A stretch of 64,000 nt of DNA from an uncultured Verrucomicrobiota bacterium (GCA_903821635.1 CAIJLV010000049.1:1-64000), one strand, 5' to 3'. Counted from the stretch's first letter, positions 1 through 9,091 are shown. A program made the numbers and translations. Notes: generated by a model not told the origin, from the sequence alone.

Positions 1-1
1 C

Positions 2-244
2 GCCAAGTGGTGGCTCACCCAATTCCGCCGCTGGGGCATGGTGCCCACCGCGCCGGATTACGAAGGCGTGGCCAAGCAGGTGATGCGCGGTGACCTCTAC
101 TCCGAGGCCATGAAGGAACTCGGCGTAACCGACCGGGCCCAAGACGACTCCGGCTGGGCGCTGTTCGACGGGGTGAAGTTTGATCCCAAAGGCGATCTGG
201 AAGCCTACGCCAAGGGCTTTCCCGTCCATTCGTTAAAAGCCTGA
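2..244 (+). CDS. nrtA: Nitrate ABC transporter substrate-binding protein, C-terminal end (partial)
   Basis: Only the last 80 residues are inside the window; the frame is open from base 2 to the TGA at 242-244. The residues KWWLTQFRRWGM and the following stretch with YEGVAKQVMRGDLYSEAMKELG resemble the C-terminal end of NrtA/NasF nitrate-binding proteins. Such proteins hold nitrate or nitrite outside the inner membrane and pass it to the permease. The permease and two ATPases of the same transporter follow directly, which supports the call. The N-terminal signal and ligand pocket lie outside the window, so anion specificity cannot be read here. Confidence 0.82.
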   Translation, partial: AKWWLTQFRRWGMVPTAPDYEGVAKQVMRGDLYSEAMKELGVTDRAQDDSGWALFDGVKFDPKGDLEAYAKGFPVHSLKA

Positions 245-260
245 TTTCTGTCTCCCGCCC

Positions 261-299
261 GAGTCGGCGGCGGTTCGGTGTGTTCACCGCCGCCGACTC
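261..299 (+). promoter_or_regulatory. Intercistronic hairpin between nrtA and nrtB
   Basis: GAGTCGGCGGCGG at 261-273 pairs perfectly over 13 bp with CCGCCGCCGACTC at 287-299 around a 13-nt loop. It is followed only by a short CTTTCC, not a real U-run. In ABC transport operons such hairpins after the binding-protein gene often protect the upstream mRNA or partly terminate transcription, so that the binding protein is made in excess. That role is inferred. Confidence 0.6.
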
Positions 300-335
300 C
301 TTTCCCGGTTCTCCGATTCCATCTCCGTATTTCGC

Positions 336-1244
336 ATGAGCAATTCCACCCTTCCCACGATCCTGACCGCCCAACCCGCGGAGACCGGAAAACCGGCGGC
401 CGGCACCCCCGCCGCGGCGCCGCTACCGCCCCCGGCCGGACGGACGACGCGAGACTGGTCGCGGTTGGTGAAGCTCGACTGGCTCCTGCTCCCGGCAGTC
501 GGACTCGCGGCGGTGGTCGTCATGTGGTTCATCCTAAGCGCCACCCTGTCGAAGGATCTGCCCAACCCGACGCGCACTTGGGAATCCAGCAAACCCTACG
601 TGGTCGAACCGTTCAGCTACCGCGGCGAACTCGATCAGGGCATCCTGCGGTTCACCTGGCTGTCGCTCGTGTTGGTCGCCAAAGGCTACGTCATCGCGCT
701 CGCCTTGGGCACGCCGTTGGGCTTCCTGCTCGGGCTGTCCAAGATGATGACCAAGATGCTGGACCCGATCATTCAGATCCTGCGTCCGGTCTCCCCCCTC
801 GCTTGGCTGCCGCTGGGCATGGTGCTGTTCCTCGGGGCCGGCAAGCAGGCGAGCGAATTGGCCGCCCTCTTCACCATCGCCATCTGTGCGATGTGGCCCA
901 CGGTGTTGAACACCGCCGTCGGGGTCCGGGCGATCCCGCAGGATTACCTGAACGTGGCCAAGGTGTTGAAGCTCTCCCGCTGGAAGACGCTCACGAAGGT
1001 GATGATCCCGGCAACCCTGCCCTACATGTTCACCGGCTTCCGCCTGAGCCTCGGCATCGCTTGGCTTGTGATCGTCGCCGCGGAAATGCTCACCGGCCGC
1101 CCCGGCATCGGCGGCTTTCTGTGGCAGCAATACAACGCCTTGGTTTACGAGCAGATCATCCTCTGCATCCTCACCATCGGCATCGTCGGCTTCATCCTCG
1201 ACCGCTTGATGAGTGTCGTGGAGCGCCGCTTCAAAACTGCCTGA
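336..1244 (+). CDS. nrtB: Nitrate ABC transporter permease
   Basis: A 302-residue inner-membrane permease of the BPD_transp_1 type. A 45-residue Ala/Pro-rich cytoplasmic tail precedes the first membrane helix (about residues 48-68), and about five more helices follow. The coupling (EAA-like) loop around residues 205-250 contains LKLSRWKTLTKVMIPATLPY and the later AAEMLTGRPGIG, as in NrtB/NasE. It forms the channel for nitrate/nitrite import and docks the two ATPases encoded next. The ATG at 336 follows nrtA after the hairpin. Family assignment is firm; the exact anion range is inferred from context. Confidence 0.9.
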   Translation: MSNSTLPTILTAQPAETGKPAAGTPAAAPLPPPAGRTTRDWSRLVKLDWLLLPAVGLAAVVVMWFILSATLSKDLPNPTRTWESSKPYVVEPFSYRGELDQGILRFTWLSLVLVAKGYVIALALGTPLGFLLGLSKMMTKMLDPIIQILRPVSPLAWLPLGMVLFLGAGKQASELAALFTIAICAMWPTVLNTAVGVRAIPQDYLNVAKVLKLSRWKTLTKVMIPATLPYMFTGFRLSLGIAWLVIVAAEMLTGRPGIGGFLWQQYNALVYEQIILCILTIGIVGFILDRLMSVVERRFKTA

Positions 1245-1291
1245 GCCCCTGGCCGTTTCACCCCGTCACCGTTCAACCTGCTTCCCGCCCC

Positions 1292-2206
1292 ATGGCCTTT
1301 CTCGAAATTTCCCACGTCAGCAAGGGCTACGGCCCGCCCGAGCAACGCGCCGAGGTGTTGGCCGACCTGAACCTCGCCATCGAAGAAGGCGAGTTCGTGG
1401 CCATCGTCGGTTACAGCGGCGCCGGCAAGACCACGCTGATGTCCCTGCTCGCGGGTTTGGTGGCCCCGGACTGCGGGACGGTGAAACTGGCCGGCCGGGA
1501 AATGCAGGGGCCGGGCCCTGACCGTGGCTTGGTCTTCCAAAATTACTCGCTGCTGCCGTGGCTCACGGTGTTCGAGAACGTGAAGCTCGCCGTGGACCAG
1601 GTGTTCGCCGACCGGCCGGAAGCCGAGCGGATCGCCCACACGGAGAAGTTCATCGGCATGGTCAACCTCACCCGGGCCCGCGACCAGCGGCCCGCCGAAT
1701 TGTCGGGCGGCATGCGGCAACGCGTGAGCGTGGCCCGCACCCTCGCGATGCGGCCCAAGGTGCTGTTGTTGGATGAGCCGTTGAGTGCCCTCGACGCGCT
1801 GACCCGCGCCACGTTGCAGGATGAAATCGCGCGCATCTGGCAGGAGTCACGCACCACGGTCGTGCTGGTGACCAATGATCCGGATGAGGCGATCCTGCTG
1901 GCCGACCGGGTGGTGCCCCTGACCCGGGGACCCAACGCCACGCTGGCTCCCGGCATCCCCATCCCGCTGGCCCGCCCCCGCGACCGGCGCCTCATCAACG
2001 AAAACCCGGAGTTCAAACAACTGCGCAACCAGGTGGTGGAATCCCTGCTGTCCGCAGGCGTCAAACCCAAGACCACCCTGACCCGCGACCTCATCCTACC
2101 GGACATCGAACCGGAGGATATCTCCAAGCCCTGGAGTTACTTCAACCGCCGCGGCCCCCTCCGGAAAGGTGAGAAACGAGAAGAGTCCGTCGAAGTCGCC
2201 CCATAA
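1292..2206 (+). CDS. Nitrate transport ATPase, NrtC/NrtD family (first of two)
   Basis: A 304-residue ABC ATPase with Walker [10 protein letters not shown] (40-48), a Q-loop VFQ near 81-83, signature LSGGM (138-142) and Walker B ending LLLDEP (158-163). The switch position reads VTNDPDEA: asparagine 195 replaces the usual H-loop histidine. About 80 residues follow the nucleotide-binding domain, including a basic tail. It should pair with the second ATPase (2251-3048) to energise nitrate uptake. The ATG at 1292 is preferred because the core domain starts there; upstream open sequence in this frame overlaps nrtB and shows no homology. It lies 47 bp after nrtB. Confidence 0.88.
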   Translation: MAFLEISHVSKGYGPPEQRAEVLADLNLAIEEGEFVAIVGYSGAGKTTLMSLLAGLVAPDCGTVKLAGREMQGPGPDRGLVFQNYSLLPWLTVFENVKLAVDQVFADRPEAERIAHTEKFIGMVNLTRARDQRPAELSGGMRQRVSVARTLAMRPKVLLLDEPLSALDALTRATLQDEIARIWQESRTTVVLVTNDPDEAILLADRVVPLTRGPNATLAPGIPIPLARPRDRRLINENPEFKQLRNQVVESLLSAGVKPKTTLTRDLILPDIEPEDISKPWSYFNRRGPLRKGEKREESVEVAP

Positions 2207-2250
2207 CCCACTCCGCTGCACCCCAAAAAACTCCGACCACCCCTCTGCCC

Positions 2251-3048
2251 GTGAGCGCCTACTGCGAACTCTTCAACCTAACGAAGGTCTATCCGTCGCC
2301 CAAAGGGCCAGCGGTGATCGTAAAGGACTTTAACCTGCGGCTGGCCGAGGGTGAGTTTGTCACCCTCATCGGCCATTCTGGCTGCGGCAAATCGACCGTG
2401 CTGTCCATGGTCGCCGGTCTAAATGGCATTACCGACGGCGGGATCATCCTCGCCGGCCGGGAACTCGCCGGCCCAGGACCCGACCGCGGCGTGGTGTTTC
2501 AATCGCCTTCCCTGCTGCCCTGGCTGACGGCGTTTGAAAACGTGATGCTCGGCATCAACCAAGTCTTCTTCACGGCCCAACCCCATGAGCGGGAACAGAT
2601 CGCCGAATACTACCTGAGCGTCGTCGGGTTGGCGGACGCGATGCACAAGCGGCCGGCGGAACTCAGCCAAGGCATGCGCCAACGGGTGGGCATCGCCCGG
2701 GCGTTTGCCCTCAAACCGAAGATGCTGCTGCTGGATGAACCCTTCGGCATGCTGGATTCCCTCACCCGCTACGAGTTGCAAGCCGTGCTCCTCGAACTGT
2801 GGCGCAAGAACCGCATCACCACCCTCATGGTCACCCACGACGTGGATGAAGCGCTCTACCTGAGCGACCGCGTGGTGTGTATGACCGACGGCCCCGAGGC
2901 CGAGGTCGGCGACATCATCGAGGTAAAGTTTCCCCGCCCCCGCGATCGCAAGGCGGTCATGGAGCATCCCGACTACTATCCGCTGCGGGAGCGCCTGATC
3001 GAATTCCTCGAAATCCACGCCCACCGGCGCCGGCCACCGACGGCCTAG
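2251..3048 (+). CDS. nrtD: Nitrate transport ATPase, NrtD-like (second of two)
   Basis: A 265-residue ABC ATPase starting at GTG 2251. It has Walker [10 protein letters not shown] (41-49), signature LSQGM (138-142) in place of LSGGM, Walker B ending LLLDEP (159-164), and a canonical H-loop VTHDVDEA with His196. The segment [15 protein letters not shown] and the C-terminal [16 protein letters not shown] are typical of NrtC/NrtD/NasD ATPases. With the preceding ATPase it would form a heterodimer in which Walker A and H-loop of one subunit face the signature of the other. It closes the ABC part of the operon, 44 bp after the first ATPase. Confidence 0.9.
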   Translation: MSAYCELFNLTKVYPSPKGPAVIVKDFNLRLAEGEFVTLIGHSGCGKSTVLSMVAGLNGITDGGIILAGRELAGPGPDRGVVFQSPSLLPWLTAFENVMLGINQVFFTAQPHEREQIAEYYLSVVGLADAMHKRPAELSQGMRQRVGIARAFALKPKMLLLDEPFGMLDSLTRYELQAVLLELWRKNRITTLMVTHDVDEALYLSDRVVCMTDGPEAEVGDIIEVKFPRPRDRKAVMEHPDYYPLRERLIEFLEIHAHRRRPPTA

Positions 3049-3143
3049 TCCCCGCCTCCGTTTCAAGCGCCCGTTTTCTGACCTGGGTCAAGGCCGTTGC
3101 CTGATTCCCCCCTCATCCATTGTCGCAAAGCAGAACAGAAACT

Positions 3144-4739
3144 ATGAAGCCAATCAGATCCCAACTCACCTCGCTCGGCCTCACGGCCCTGGCTGCCGGT
3201 TCCGTCGCCGTTCACGGCGGCGACTGGGGCCTCACTACGCCCGTCGCCCCCTCACCCGGCTGGCTGAATGAATTCCTCCGCGCCGACGATCCCTACATGA
3301 GCGCGTGGAACCTCGGCGTGCTCTACTGGGGCCGCTACGAGGTGAAGGAAAATGGCGGTTTCGTCGGCCCCGGCTCGATCGCCGACTTCCGCACGGACGT
3401 CGACAACGACAACAACTACCTACTCACCCGAGTGCTGCCTCGCATCGGCTACACGGGCAAATGGTTCGAAGTGTTCGTGCAGGGTCGGCACAGTTCCGTA
3501 TCCAGTGACGAACGGTCCAGTTCCGGCAACGGCACCATCAACTTCTCAGCCACCGATCCCACGGTCGTCACCAGCGCCGGGCCGGTGGGCGGCGGGGTCA
3601 GTGCCGAACAGGATGGCCCCTTCGACCTTCAACAGGCCTACGCGGTCATCGGCAATCACAAGGAATTTCCCGTCTCCGTAAAAGTCGGCCGCCAGGAAAT
3701 CCTCCTCGGTGAACAACGCGTCGTGGGGGCGCTCGCTTGGAACAACATCCAGCGCCAGTGGGACGCCGTCCGCGTGCGTTACCAGACCTCGGTCGGCTCG
3801 TTCGACGCCTGGGGCAGTTACCTCGTGGCGCCGCGGGACGAACACTTCAACGAGTGGAATGACGGCGAGGCCTTCTCCGGCATGATGTTCGCGACCAAGA
3901 AAATCCCCAAGCTCTGGAGCGAATTCTACTTCCTCTCCCGCAACGTCAGTGCCGACGCGACCGCCGGCTACAAGGGCGCGGTTCCCGCCCCCTTCCGGCC
4001 ACCCGCCGCCCAAGACATCTACACGGTGGGCACCTACCTGAAGAACTCCACCAACGACTGGCAGAACGTCGATTTCGGCCTCCAAGCCTACTATCAGTTC
4101 GGTAACTTCCGGGACTTCCGCAACCAGGGCGCCGCCGCCGTGCGCGAAGACCACACCGCCTACGCCGTGATCGGCGCCGCGGGTTACACGTGGAAGGAAA
4201 GCACCTTCACTCCCCGCCTCGGCCTAGAATACAGCTTTGGCTCAGGCGACAACGACCCGACGGATGGCGACCACAACACCTTCGTGCATCTCTATCCCAC
4301 CGGTCACCTGTTCTACGGCTACGCCGATTTCACCTCGCTCCAGAACCTCCACAACTTCCGCCTGCAAAGCTCCATGATGTTGACGCCCCGCCTCCGGCTT
4401 CAGGTGGACGGCCACCTCAAGTTCCTAGCGACGGCCAACGACGCCTTCTACAACGTCGCCGGTCTGCCCCGCGGCGGCGCGATCGGCGCGACCGGAGCCC
4501 AACAGGTGAACTACCAACCCACCGCCGTGCGCGGCACCCGCTACGGAATCAATCCCGACGCCGGCAGCTTCGTGGGCACCGAAATCGACCTCACCCTCAA
4601 CTATCGCGTGCACAAAAACCTCACCCTAGAGGCCAACTACTCGCACTTCTTCGTGGGCGACTACGTGCGGGATTCCCTCGCCCGGGTCGGTTCGCAGGAC
4701 GCCGATTACATTTACCTGCAAGCCCAGTTGAACTTCTGA
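3144..4739 (+). CDS. Outer-membrane beta-barrel porin, alginate-export-like family
   Basis: A 531-residue exported protein with an N-terminal signal (MKPIRSQLTSLGLTALAAGS) and alternating-residue beta strands to the end. The last residue is Phe after a final strand (YIYLQAQLNF), as expected for an outer-membrane barrel. The pattern fits the alginate export (AlgE-like) porin family. Placed last in the nitrate transporter operon and before a strong terminator, it may let nitrate or nitrite cross the outer membrane; that substrate is inferred only from context. The ATG at 3144 gives a clean signal peptide; an in-frame TTG at 3120 is possible but less likely. Confidence 0.75.
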   Translation: MKPIRSQLTSLGLTALAAGSVAVHGGDWGLTTPVAPSPGWLNEFLRADDPYMSAWNLGVLYWGRYEVKENGGFVGPGSIADFRTDVDNDNNYLLTRVLPRIGYTGKWFEVFVQGRHSSVSSDERSSSGNGTINFSATDPTVVTSAGPVGGGVSAEQDGPFDLQQAYAVIGNHKEFPVSVKVGRQEILLGEQRVVGALAWNNIQRQWDAVRVRYQTSVGSFDAWGSYLVAPRDEHFNEWNDGEAFSGMMFATKKIPKLWSEFYFLSRNVSADATAGYKGAVPAPFRPPAAQDIYTVGTYLKNSTNDWQNVDFGLQAYYQFGNFRDFRNQGAAAVREDHTAYAVIGAAGYTWKESTFTPRLGLEYSFGSGDNDPTDGDHNTFVHLYPTGHLFYGYADFTSLQNLHNFRLQSSMMLTPRLRLQVDGHLKFLATANDAFYNVAGLPRGGAIGATGAQQVNYQPTAVRGTRYGINPDAGSFVGTEIDLTLNYRVHKNLTLEANYSHFFVGDYVRDSLARVGSQDADYIYLQAQLNF

Positions 4740-4780
4740 AGCCCGACCGGCGTGCGCCTTGCCCACGCTGACCAAAAACC

Positions 4781-4823
4781 AACACACCTGCCCGGACGTG
4801 CGCCGCGGCAGGTGTGTTTTTTT
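4781..4823 (+). terminator. Rho-independent terminator of the nitrate transport operon
   Basis: AACACACCTGCC (4781-4792) pairs over 12 bp with GGCAGGTGTGTT (4807-4818) around a 14-nt loop, and a run of seven T ends at 4823. It lies 41 bp after the porin stop codon and separates the uptake operon from the reductase operon. Confidence 0.9.
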
Positions 4824-4901
4824 GCGGGCGAATTTCCGACCTAGCGCCCGCCCCCGATGAACGGGACCCGCGCCCGCGCAGCCGGCATGTGCGCCGTTCA
4901 T
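4824..4901 (+). promoter_or_regulatory. Possible structured leader before the nitrite/nitrate reductase operon
   Basis: Two inverted repeats lie between the terminator and the first reductase gene: GCGGGCG/CGCCCGC (4824-4830 with 4845-4851) and ATGAACGG/CCGTTCAT (4857-4864 with 4894-4901). Nitrate operons are sometimes controlled by leader hairpins or nitrate-sensor operators. No known consensus was recognised, so regulation is a guess. Confidence 0.3.
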
Positions 4902-4971
4902 GGTCGCAATGAAGACAATGAGCCGTCTTCACCACCGGGGCGGCATCCGAAACGCTTACCCCAAGGCTCAG

Positions 4972-6792
4972 ATGCAACCGGTTCCGTGCCTGCCCGAAAA
5001 CGCTCCCTTCACGCCCGAACAGCGCGCGTGGATGAATGGGTTTCTCGCCGGCCTTTTCTCGAATGCCAACGCCGCCCCTCCGGCCCCCGCCGCGTTGCCC
5101 CCCGCGCTCCCCGCCCGCCCGTTGCTCATCGGCTACGGTTCCCAGACGGGCAGCGCTCACGGACTCGCCAAACGTCTGGCCAAGGCGGCGGAGCAACGCG
5201 GCTTCGCCCCCACGCTCAAGGAACTGAACGCCGTGACTTCGGCCGACTTGGTCACGGCCGCGCGGTGCGTCCTCCTGACCAGCACCTGGGGCGACGGCGA
5301 TCCCCCCGACAACGCGGTCGGCTTCTGGAGTCAGCTCAGCGCCGCCACCGCCCCGCGGCTGGACCACATGGCGTTCGCCGTGCTCGGCTTGGGTGACAAG
5401 AACTACGCCGACTTCTGCGGCGCCGCGAAAAAGTTCAATGAACGCCTCGCCCAGCTCGGCGCCCGCCGCTGCGCGCCCCTCGGCGAATGCGACGTGGACT
5501 ACGAGGCTACTGCCCACGCGTGGCTGGAAGCGCTTTGGCCACGACTGGAGTCCGTCGGCGACGAACGCAGTGGGCCGGCAAACCCGGAACCAATCCTGCC
5601 CGCGCCGACGAGCCCGGCGGGACCAGAATTTACGCCGCAACCGCCAGCCCCTCCCTCGAAGGCGGAATATTCCCGCGCCAACCCCTTTCCCGCCCGCCTC
5701 AAAACCAACCGCCGGCTCAACCGCGCCGGCTCCCAAAAAGACACCCGACACTTCGAACTCACACTCGCCGACTCGGGCTTGAGTTACGAAGCCGGCGACG
5801 CCCTCGGCGTGTTGCCGACCAATTGCCCGGCGCTCGTCGAGGAACTGCTCGCGACTCTAGGCCACTCCGGCGACGCGGTGTTGCCGAATTCAACCGGGAC
5901 GCCCGCCCCCCTGCGCCAATTGCTCGCCACGGCCTGGGTCATCACCGCCCCGCCACCGGCGTTGGTCAAAGAGGCGGCCACCCGCGCGGCCAATTCGGAA
6001 CTGTTGGCGCTGCTCGATCCCGCCCGAAAGCCGGACCTCGACCAGTGGCTCTACGGACGCGACCTCGTGGACGTGCTCCGCGCCTGTCCCGGCGCCGCGT
6101 TCACACCGGCGGAATTCACCGGCTACCTGCGTAAACTTCAGCCGCGACTCTATTCCATCTCGTCGTCGCCCAAGGCGCATCCCGGCGAAGTGCATCTCAC
6201 CGTCGCCGCCGTGCGCTACACCGCCCACGGCCGGGCCAAGGGCGGCGTCTGCTCCAGTTGGCTCGCCGACCGCGTCGCCCTCGGCGAAACCCCGGTGCCC
6301 GTGTTTGTGCAGACCGCCCACGGTTTCCGGTTACCTCAGGACCTGAGCCGACCGGTCATCATGATCGGGCCCGGCACCGGGATCGCGCCGTTCCGCGCCT
6401 TTCTGGAAGAGCGCCGAGCGACGGGCGCCACCGGGTCGAACTGGTTGCTCTTCGGCGATCAGCAGCGGGCCTGTGATTTTCTCTACGAAGAGGAACTCAC
6501 CGCGTGGTCCCAGGATGGTTTGTTAACCCGGCTGGACCTCGCCTTCAGCCGCGATCAGGCCGCCAAGATCTATGTGCAGAACCGACTGGAGGAACACGCC
6601 GGCGAACTCTGGCACTGGTTGGAGCAAGGCGCGCACCTCTACGTCTGCGGGGACGCCAAACGCATGGCCAAGGACGTGGACGCCACCCTCCACCAAGTCA
6701 TCGCCACCGCCGGCGGTAAAACCCCGGAGCAAGCCGCGGCCTACGTCGCCGCGCTGAAGACGGCGAAACGCTACCAACGCGACGTGTATTGA
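4972..6792 (+). CDS. Diflavin reductase (CysJ-like), probable electron donor to nitrite reductase
   Basis: A 606-residue protein with the CysJ/P450-reductase layout. It has a flavodoxin domain with FMN loop GSQTGSA (56-62), a long Pro/Ala linker, an FAD-binding domain with RLYSISSSP, and a C-terminal NAD(P)-binding domain with GPGTGIAPFRAFL and YVCGDAKRMAKDV. The protein ends in VY, near the family's usual C-terminal aromatic residue. An N-terminal helix FTPEQRAWMNGFLAGLF (13-29) matches the oligomerisation region of E. coli CysJ. It lies 4 bp before nirA, so it most likely passes NADPH electrons to the siroheme enzyme. The ATG at 4972 is chosen because similarity starts there; an in-frame start at 4900 adds 24 unlike residues. 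Confidence 0.85.
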   Translation: MQPVPCLPENAPFTPEQRAWMNGFLAGLFSNANAAPPAPAALPPALPARPLLIGYGSQTGSAHGLAKRLAKAAEQRGFAPTLKELNAVTSADLVTAARCVLLTSTWGDGDPPDNAVGFWSQLSAATAPRLDHMAFAVLGLGDKNYADFCGAAKKFNERLAQLGARRCAPLGECDVDYEATAHAWLEALWPRLESVGDERSGPANPEPILPAPTSPAGPEFTPQPPAPPSKAEYSRANPFPARLKTNRRLNRAGSQKDTRHFELTLADSGLSYEAGDALGVLPTNCPALVEELLATLGHSGDAVLPNSTGTPAPLRQLLATAWVITAPPPALVKEAATRAANSELLALLDPARKPDLDQWLYGRDLVDVLRACPGAAFTPAEFTGYLRKLQPRLYSISSSPKAHPGEVHLTVAAVRYTAHGRAKGGVCSSWLADRVALGETPVPVFVQTAHGFRLPQDLSRPVIMIGPGTGIAPFRAFLEERRATGATGSNWLLFGDQQRACDFLYEEELTAWSQDGLLTRLDLAFSRDQAAKIYVQNRLEEHAGELWHWLEQGAHLYVCGDAKRMAKDVDATLHQVIATAGGKTPEQAAAYVAALKTAKRYQRDVY

Positions 6793-6796
6793 GCAC

Positions 6797-8584
6797 ATGA
6801 ACCCGCCCCCCACGCCGTTTACAGCAATCGCCGGTCAACCGCTCAACCCGGAACAGACCGCCTATCTGGAAGGTCTGTTTGCCGGCCTGAAAAATCGCGG
6901 CCTCACCTTCGGCGACGTCCTGCCGAATCCGGCCGCCGCCCCCACCCAGCCGAAGCTCGAAGACCTCCTGCCCGAGGAGCGGATCAAGCGCGAATCGCCG
7001 CCGCTCGACGCCTATCCGCTGCTGCTGCAACACGCCGCGGCCAATCAGGCACCGGACAAAGAGACCGCCTTCCGCTTCAAGTGGCACGGGCTCTTTTTTC
7101 TCACCCCCAACCGGGAAGCCTTCATGGCCCGACTGCGGATTCCCGGCGGCCAACTGCACAGCTTCCAACTTCGCGAACTGGCCAACATTGCCGACCAACT
7201 CACGAGTGGTTACCTCCAAATCACTACCCGCGCGAATCTCCAACTCCGACTGATCCAGCCCAAGGACACCGTCGAGTTTCTCCGCCGCATCCAAGCCATC
7301 GGCCTGCACACCCGGGGCGCCGGCGCCGACAACATCCGCAACCTCACTTGTGATCCGACCAGCGGCGTAGACCCGACTGAACTGATCGAGACGCTGCCGC
7401 TCGTGCAGCAACTCGGGCAGTTTATCCTCAACCATCGCGAGTTCTACGACCTGCCGCGCAAGTTCAACGTCGCCTTTCACGGGGGCGGTAAGATTTCAAC
7501 CGTCGAAGACACCAACGACATCGGCTTCAAGGCCGTGCGCGTCGTCGGGCCGGCGGCGACTCAACCGGGCAGCACCCCAGCCTTGGTCACCGACCAACTC
7601 GCCGCCGGGATTTACTTCCGCTGCGCCCTGGGCGGGGCCACCGGTCACAAGGCGTTTGCGCGCGACTTGGGCGTGCTGATTCGGCCCGAAGAAATCCTCG
7701 CCGTCACCGCGGCGCTGCTCCGGGTTTACATCGCCCACGGCCAGCGCGGCGACCGCAAGAAGGCGCGCCTCAAGCACCTGCTCGAAACATGGACGCTCGA
7801 CCAATACCTCGCCGAAACCGAGCGCCGGCTGGGCTATCCCCTACTCCGCGTGCCGCCGGATGCCCGGGCGGAAACCGGCCCGTCGGTTCCTGTCCCGCCG
7901 CATCCTCACGTCGGCGTTTATCCGCAGAAACAAGCCGGTTTGAATTGGATCGGAACCGCCGTGCCGGTGGGCCAGATCACCGCGAAACAACTGCGCCGGC
8001 TCGCTGAAATTGCCGACCTTTACGGCAACGGCGAAGTCCGCCTCACCGTATGGCAAAGCATCGTCCTGCCCCACATCAGCGACGCCTACGTGGAGACGGT
8101 GAAAAAGGCGCTCGTGAAACTCGGCTTCGACTGGCGCCAATCGCATCTCAAGAGCGGCTTCATCGCCTGCACCGGCAATTCCTACTGCAAGTTTGCCAGT
8201 GCCAACACCAAGGGCCACGCGCTCGAATTGATGCAGTGGCTGGATAAACGCGTGCAGCTCGACCAACCGATCAACATCCACCTCACCGGCTGCGCCAATT
8301 CGTGCGCGCAACACTACATGGGCGACCTCGGCCTGCTCGGCGCCAAAGTCAAAGTCGGCGGCGAAACCGTGGAAGGCTACCACGTCTTCGCCGGCGGCGG
8401 TTTCGGCGACCGTCAGGCCGTCGGACGGCAGCTCTTCACGGGCGTTAGCTTTGAGGCGCTTAAGCCCATGCTGGAACGGTTGCTCAACAATTTCCTCCGC
8501 CACCGCCAGCCGGGGGAAACCTTCCACGCCTTCACCCACCGCCACGACCTCGGCAAACTCCAGGAGTTGCTGGGCGAAGCGTGA
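6797..8584 (+). CDS. nirA: Siroheme/[4Fe-4S] nitrite reductase (assimilatory), NirA-type
   Basis: A 595-residue hemoprotein of the nitrite/sulfite reductase family. The fold is duplicated: the first half contains HSFQLRELANIADQ and GYLQITTRANLQLR, the second TAKQLRRLAEIADLYG and EVRLTVWQS. The siroheme/[4Fe-4S] ligands are visible as Cys458-x5-Cys464 (CTGNSYC) and Cys499-x3-Cys503 (CANSC). It reduces nitrite to ammonium with six electrons in the cytoplasm. Its N-terminus carries NPEQTAYLEGLFAGL (17-31), very like the N-terminal helix of the preceding diflavin reductase, suggesting a physical complex. Sulfite reduction is an alternative, but flanking nitrate genes favour nitrite. Confidence 0.9.
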   Translation: MNPPPTPFTAIAGQPLNPEQTAYLEGLFAGLKNRGLTFGDVLPNPAAAPTQPKLEDLLPEERIKRESPPLDAYPLLLQHAAANQAPDKETAFRFKWHGLFFLTPNREAFMARLRIPGGQLHSFQLRELANIADQLTSGYLQITTRANLQLRLIQPKDTVEFLRRIQAIGLHTRGAGADNIRNLTCDPTSGVDPTELIETLPLVQQLGQFILNHREFYDLPRKFNVAFHGGGKISTVEDTNDIGFKAVRVVGPAATQPGSTPALVTDQLAAGIYFRCALGGATGHKAFARDLGVLIRPEEILAVTAALLRVYIAHGQRGDRKKARLKHLLETWTLDQYLAETERRLGYPLLRVPPDARAETGPSVPVPPHPHVGVYPQKQAGLNWIGTAVPVGQITAKQLRRLAEIADLYGNGEVRLTVWQSIVLPHISDAYVETVKKALVKLGFDWRQSHLKSGFIACTGNSYCKFASANTKGHALELMQWLDKRVQLDQPINIHLTGCANSCAQHYMGDLGLLGAKVKVGGETVEGYHVFAGGGFGDRQAVGRQLFTGVSFEALKPMLERLLNNFLRHRQPGETFHAFTHRHDLGKLQELLGEA

Positions 8585-8613
8585 TCTCCTGCGATCCCTC
8601 AACTCATCCTGCC

Positions 8614-9057
8614 ATGACCAAAACTGACCTGACCGAAATCATCCTCGCCGCGAAGAAGGCGAAGCCGACCACCTGGGCCGCCATCGCGCAGGCGGCCGGT
8701 CTTTCCGAAGTTTATACGACTTCGGCCTGCCTCGGGGAGAACGCCTTGACGGCCGAGCCGGCGCGGAAGGTCGCGGAGTTCCTCGGCCTCGAGGCCGCGT
8801 GTGCCGAGGCGCTCACCGAGTTTGCCACCAAGGGCGAGGCCGCCCCCACGGTGCCGAAGGAGCCCCTCGCCTACCGGTTCCAAGAAATTATCTACGTCTA
8901 CGGCCGCACGATGAAGGAGCTCATCGAGGAGAAATTCGGCGCGGGCATCATGAGCGCCATCGACTTCACCATGGACATCGAGCAGGTGCCCGATCCCAAA
9001 GGCGACCGCGTAAAGATCACGCTGAACGGCAAATTTCTCGGCTACAAACAGTGGTGA
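8614..9057 (+). CDS. cynS: Cyanate hydratase (cyanase)
   Basis: A 147-residue protein, close to the 156 residues of E. coli CynS and colinear with it. The N-terminal half is a helical, lambda-repressor-like domain; the C-terminal half holds the catalytic segment YRFQEIIYVYGRTMKELIEE and GIMSAIDF. The residues matching E. coli Arg96, Glu99 and Ser122 are all present (R and E in YRFQE, S in IMSA). The enzyme converts cyanate and bicarbonate to carbamate and CO2, releasing ammonia. It sits inside the nitrate operon, 29 bp after nirA and 34 bp before the ferredoxin/anchor gene, with a carbonic anhydrase further downstream. The ATG at 8614 matches the family N-terminus. Confidence 0.95.
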   Translation: MTKTDLTEIILAAKKAKPTTWAAIAQAAGLSEVYTTSACLGENALTAEPARKVAEFLGLEAACAEALTEFATKGEAAPTVPKEPLAYRFQEIIYVYGRTMKELIEEKFGAGIMSAIDFTMDIEQVPDPKGDRVKITLNGKFLGYKQW

Positions 9058-9091
9058 TCCGGCTGGCAGCGGCGCTGCCGTCTCCCGAAAT

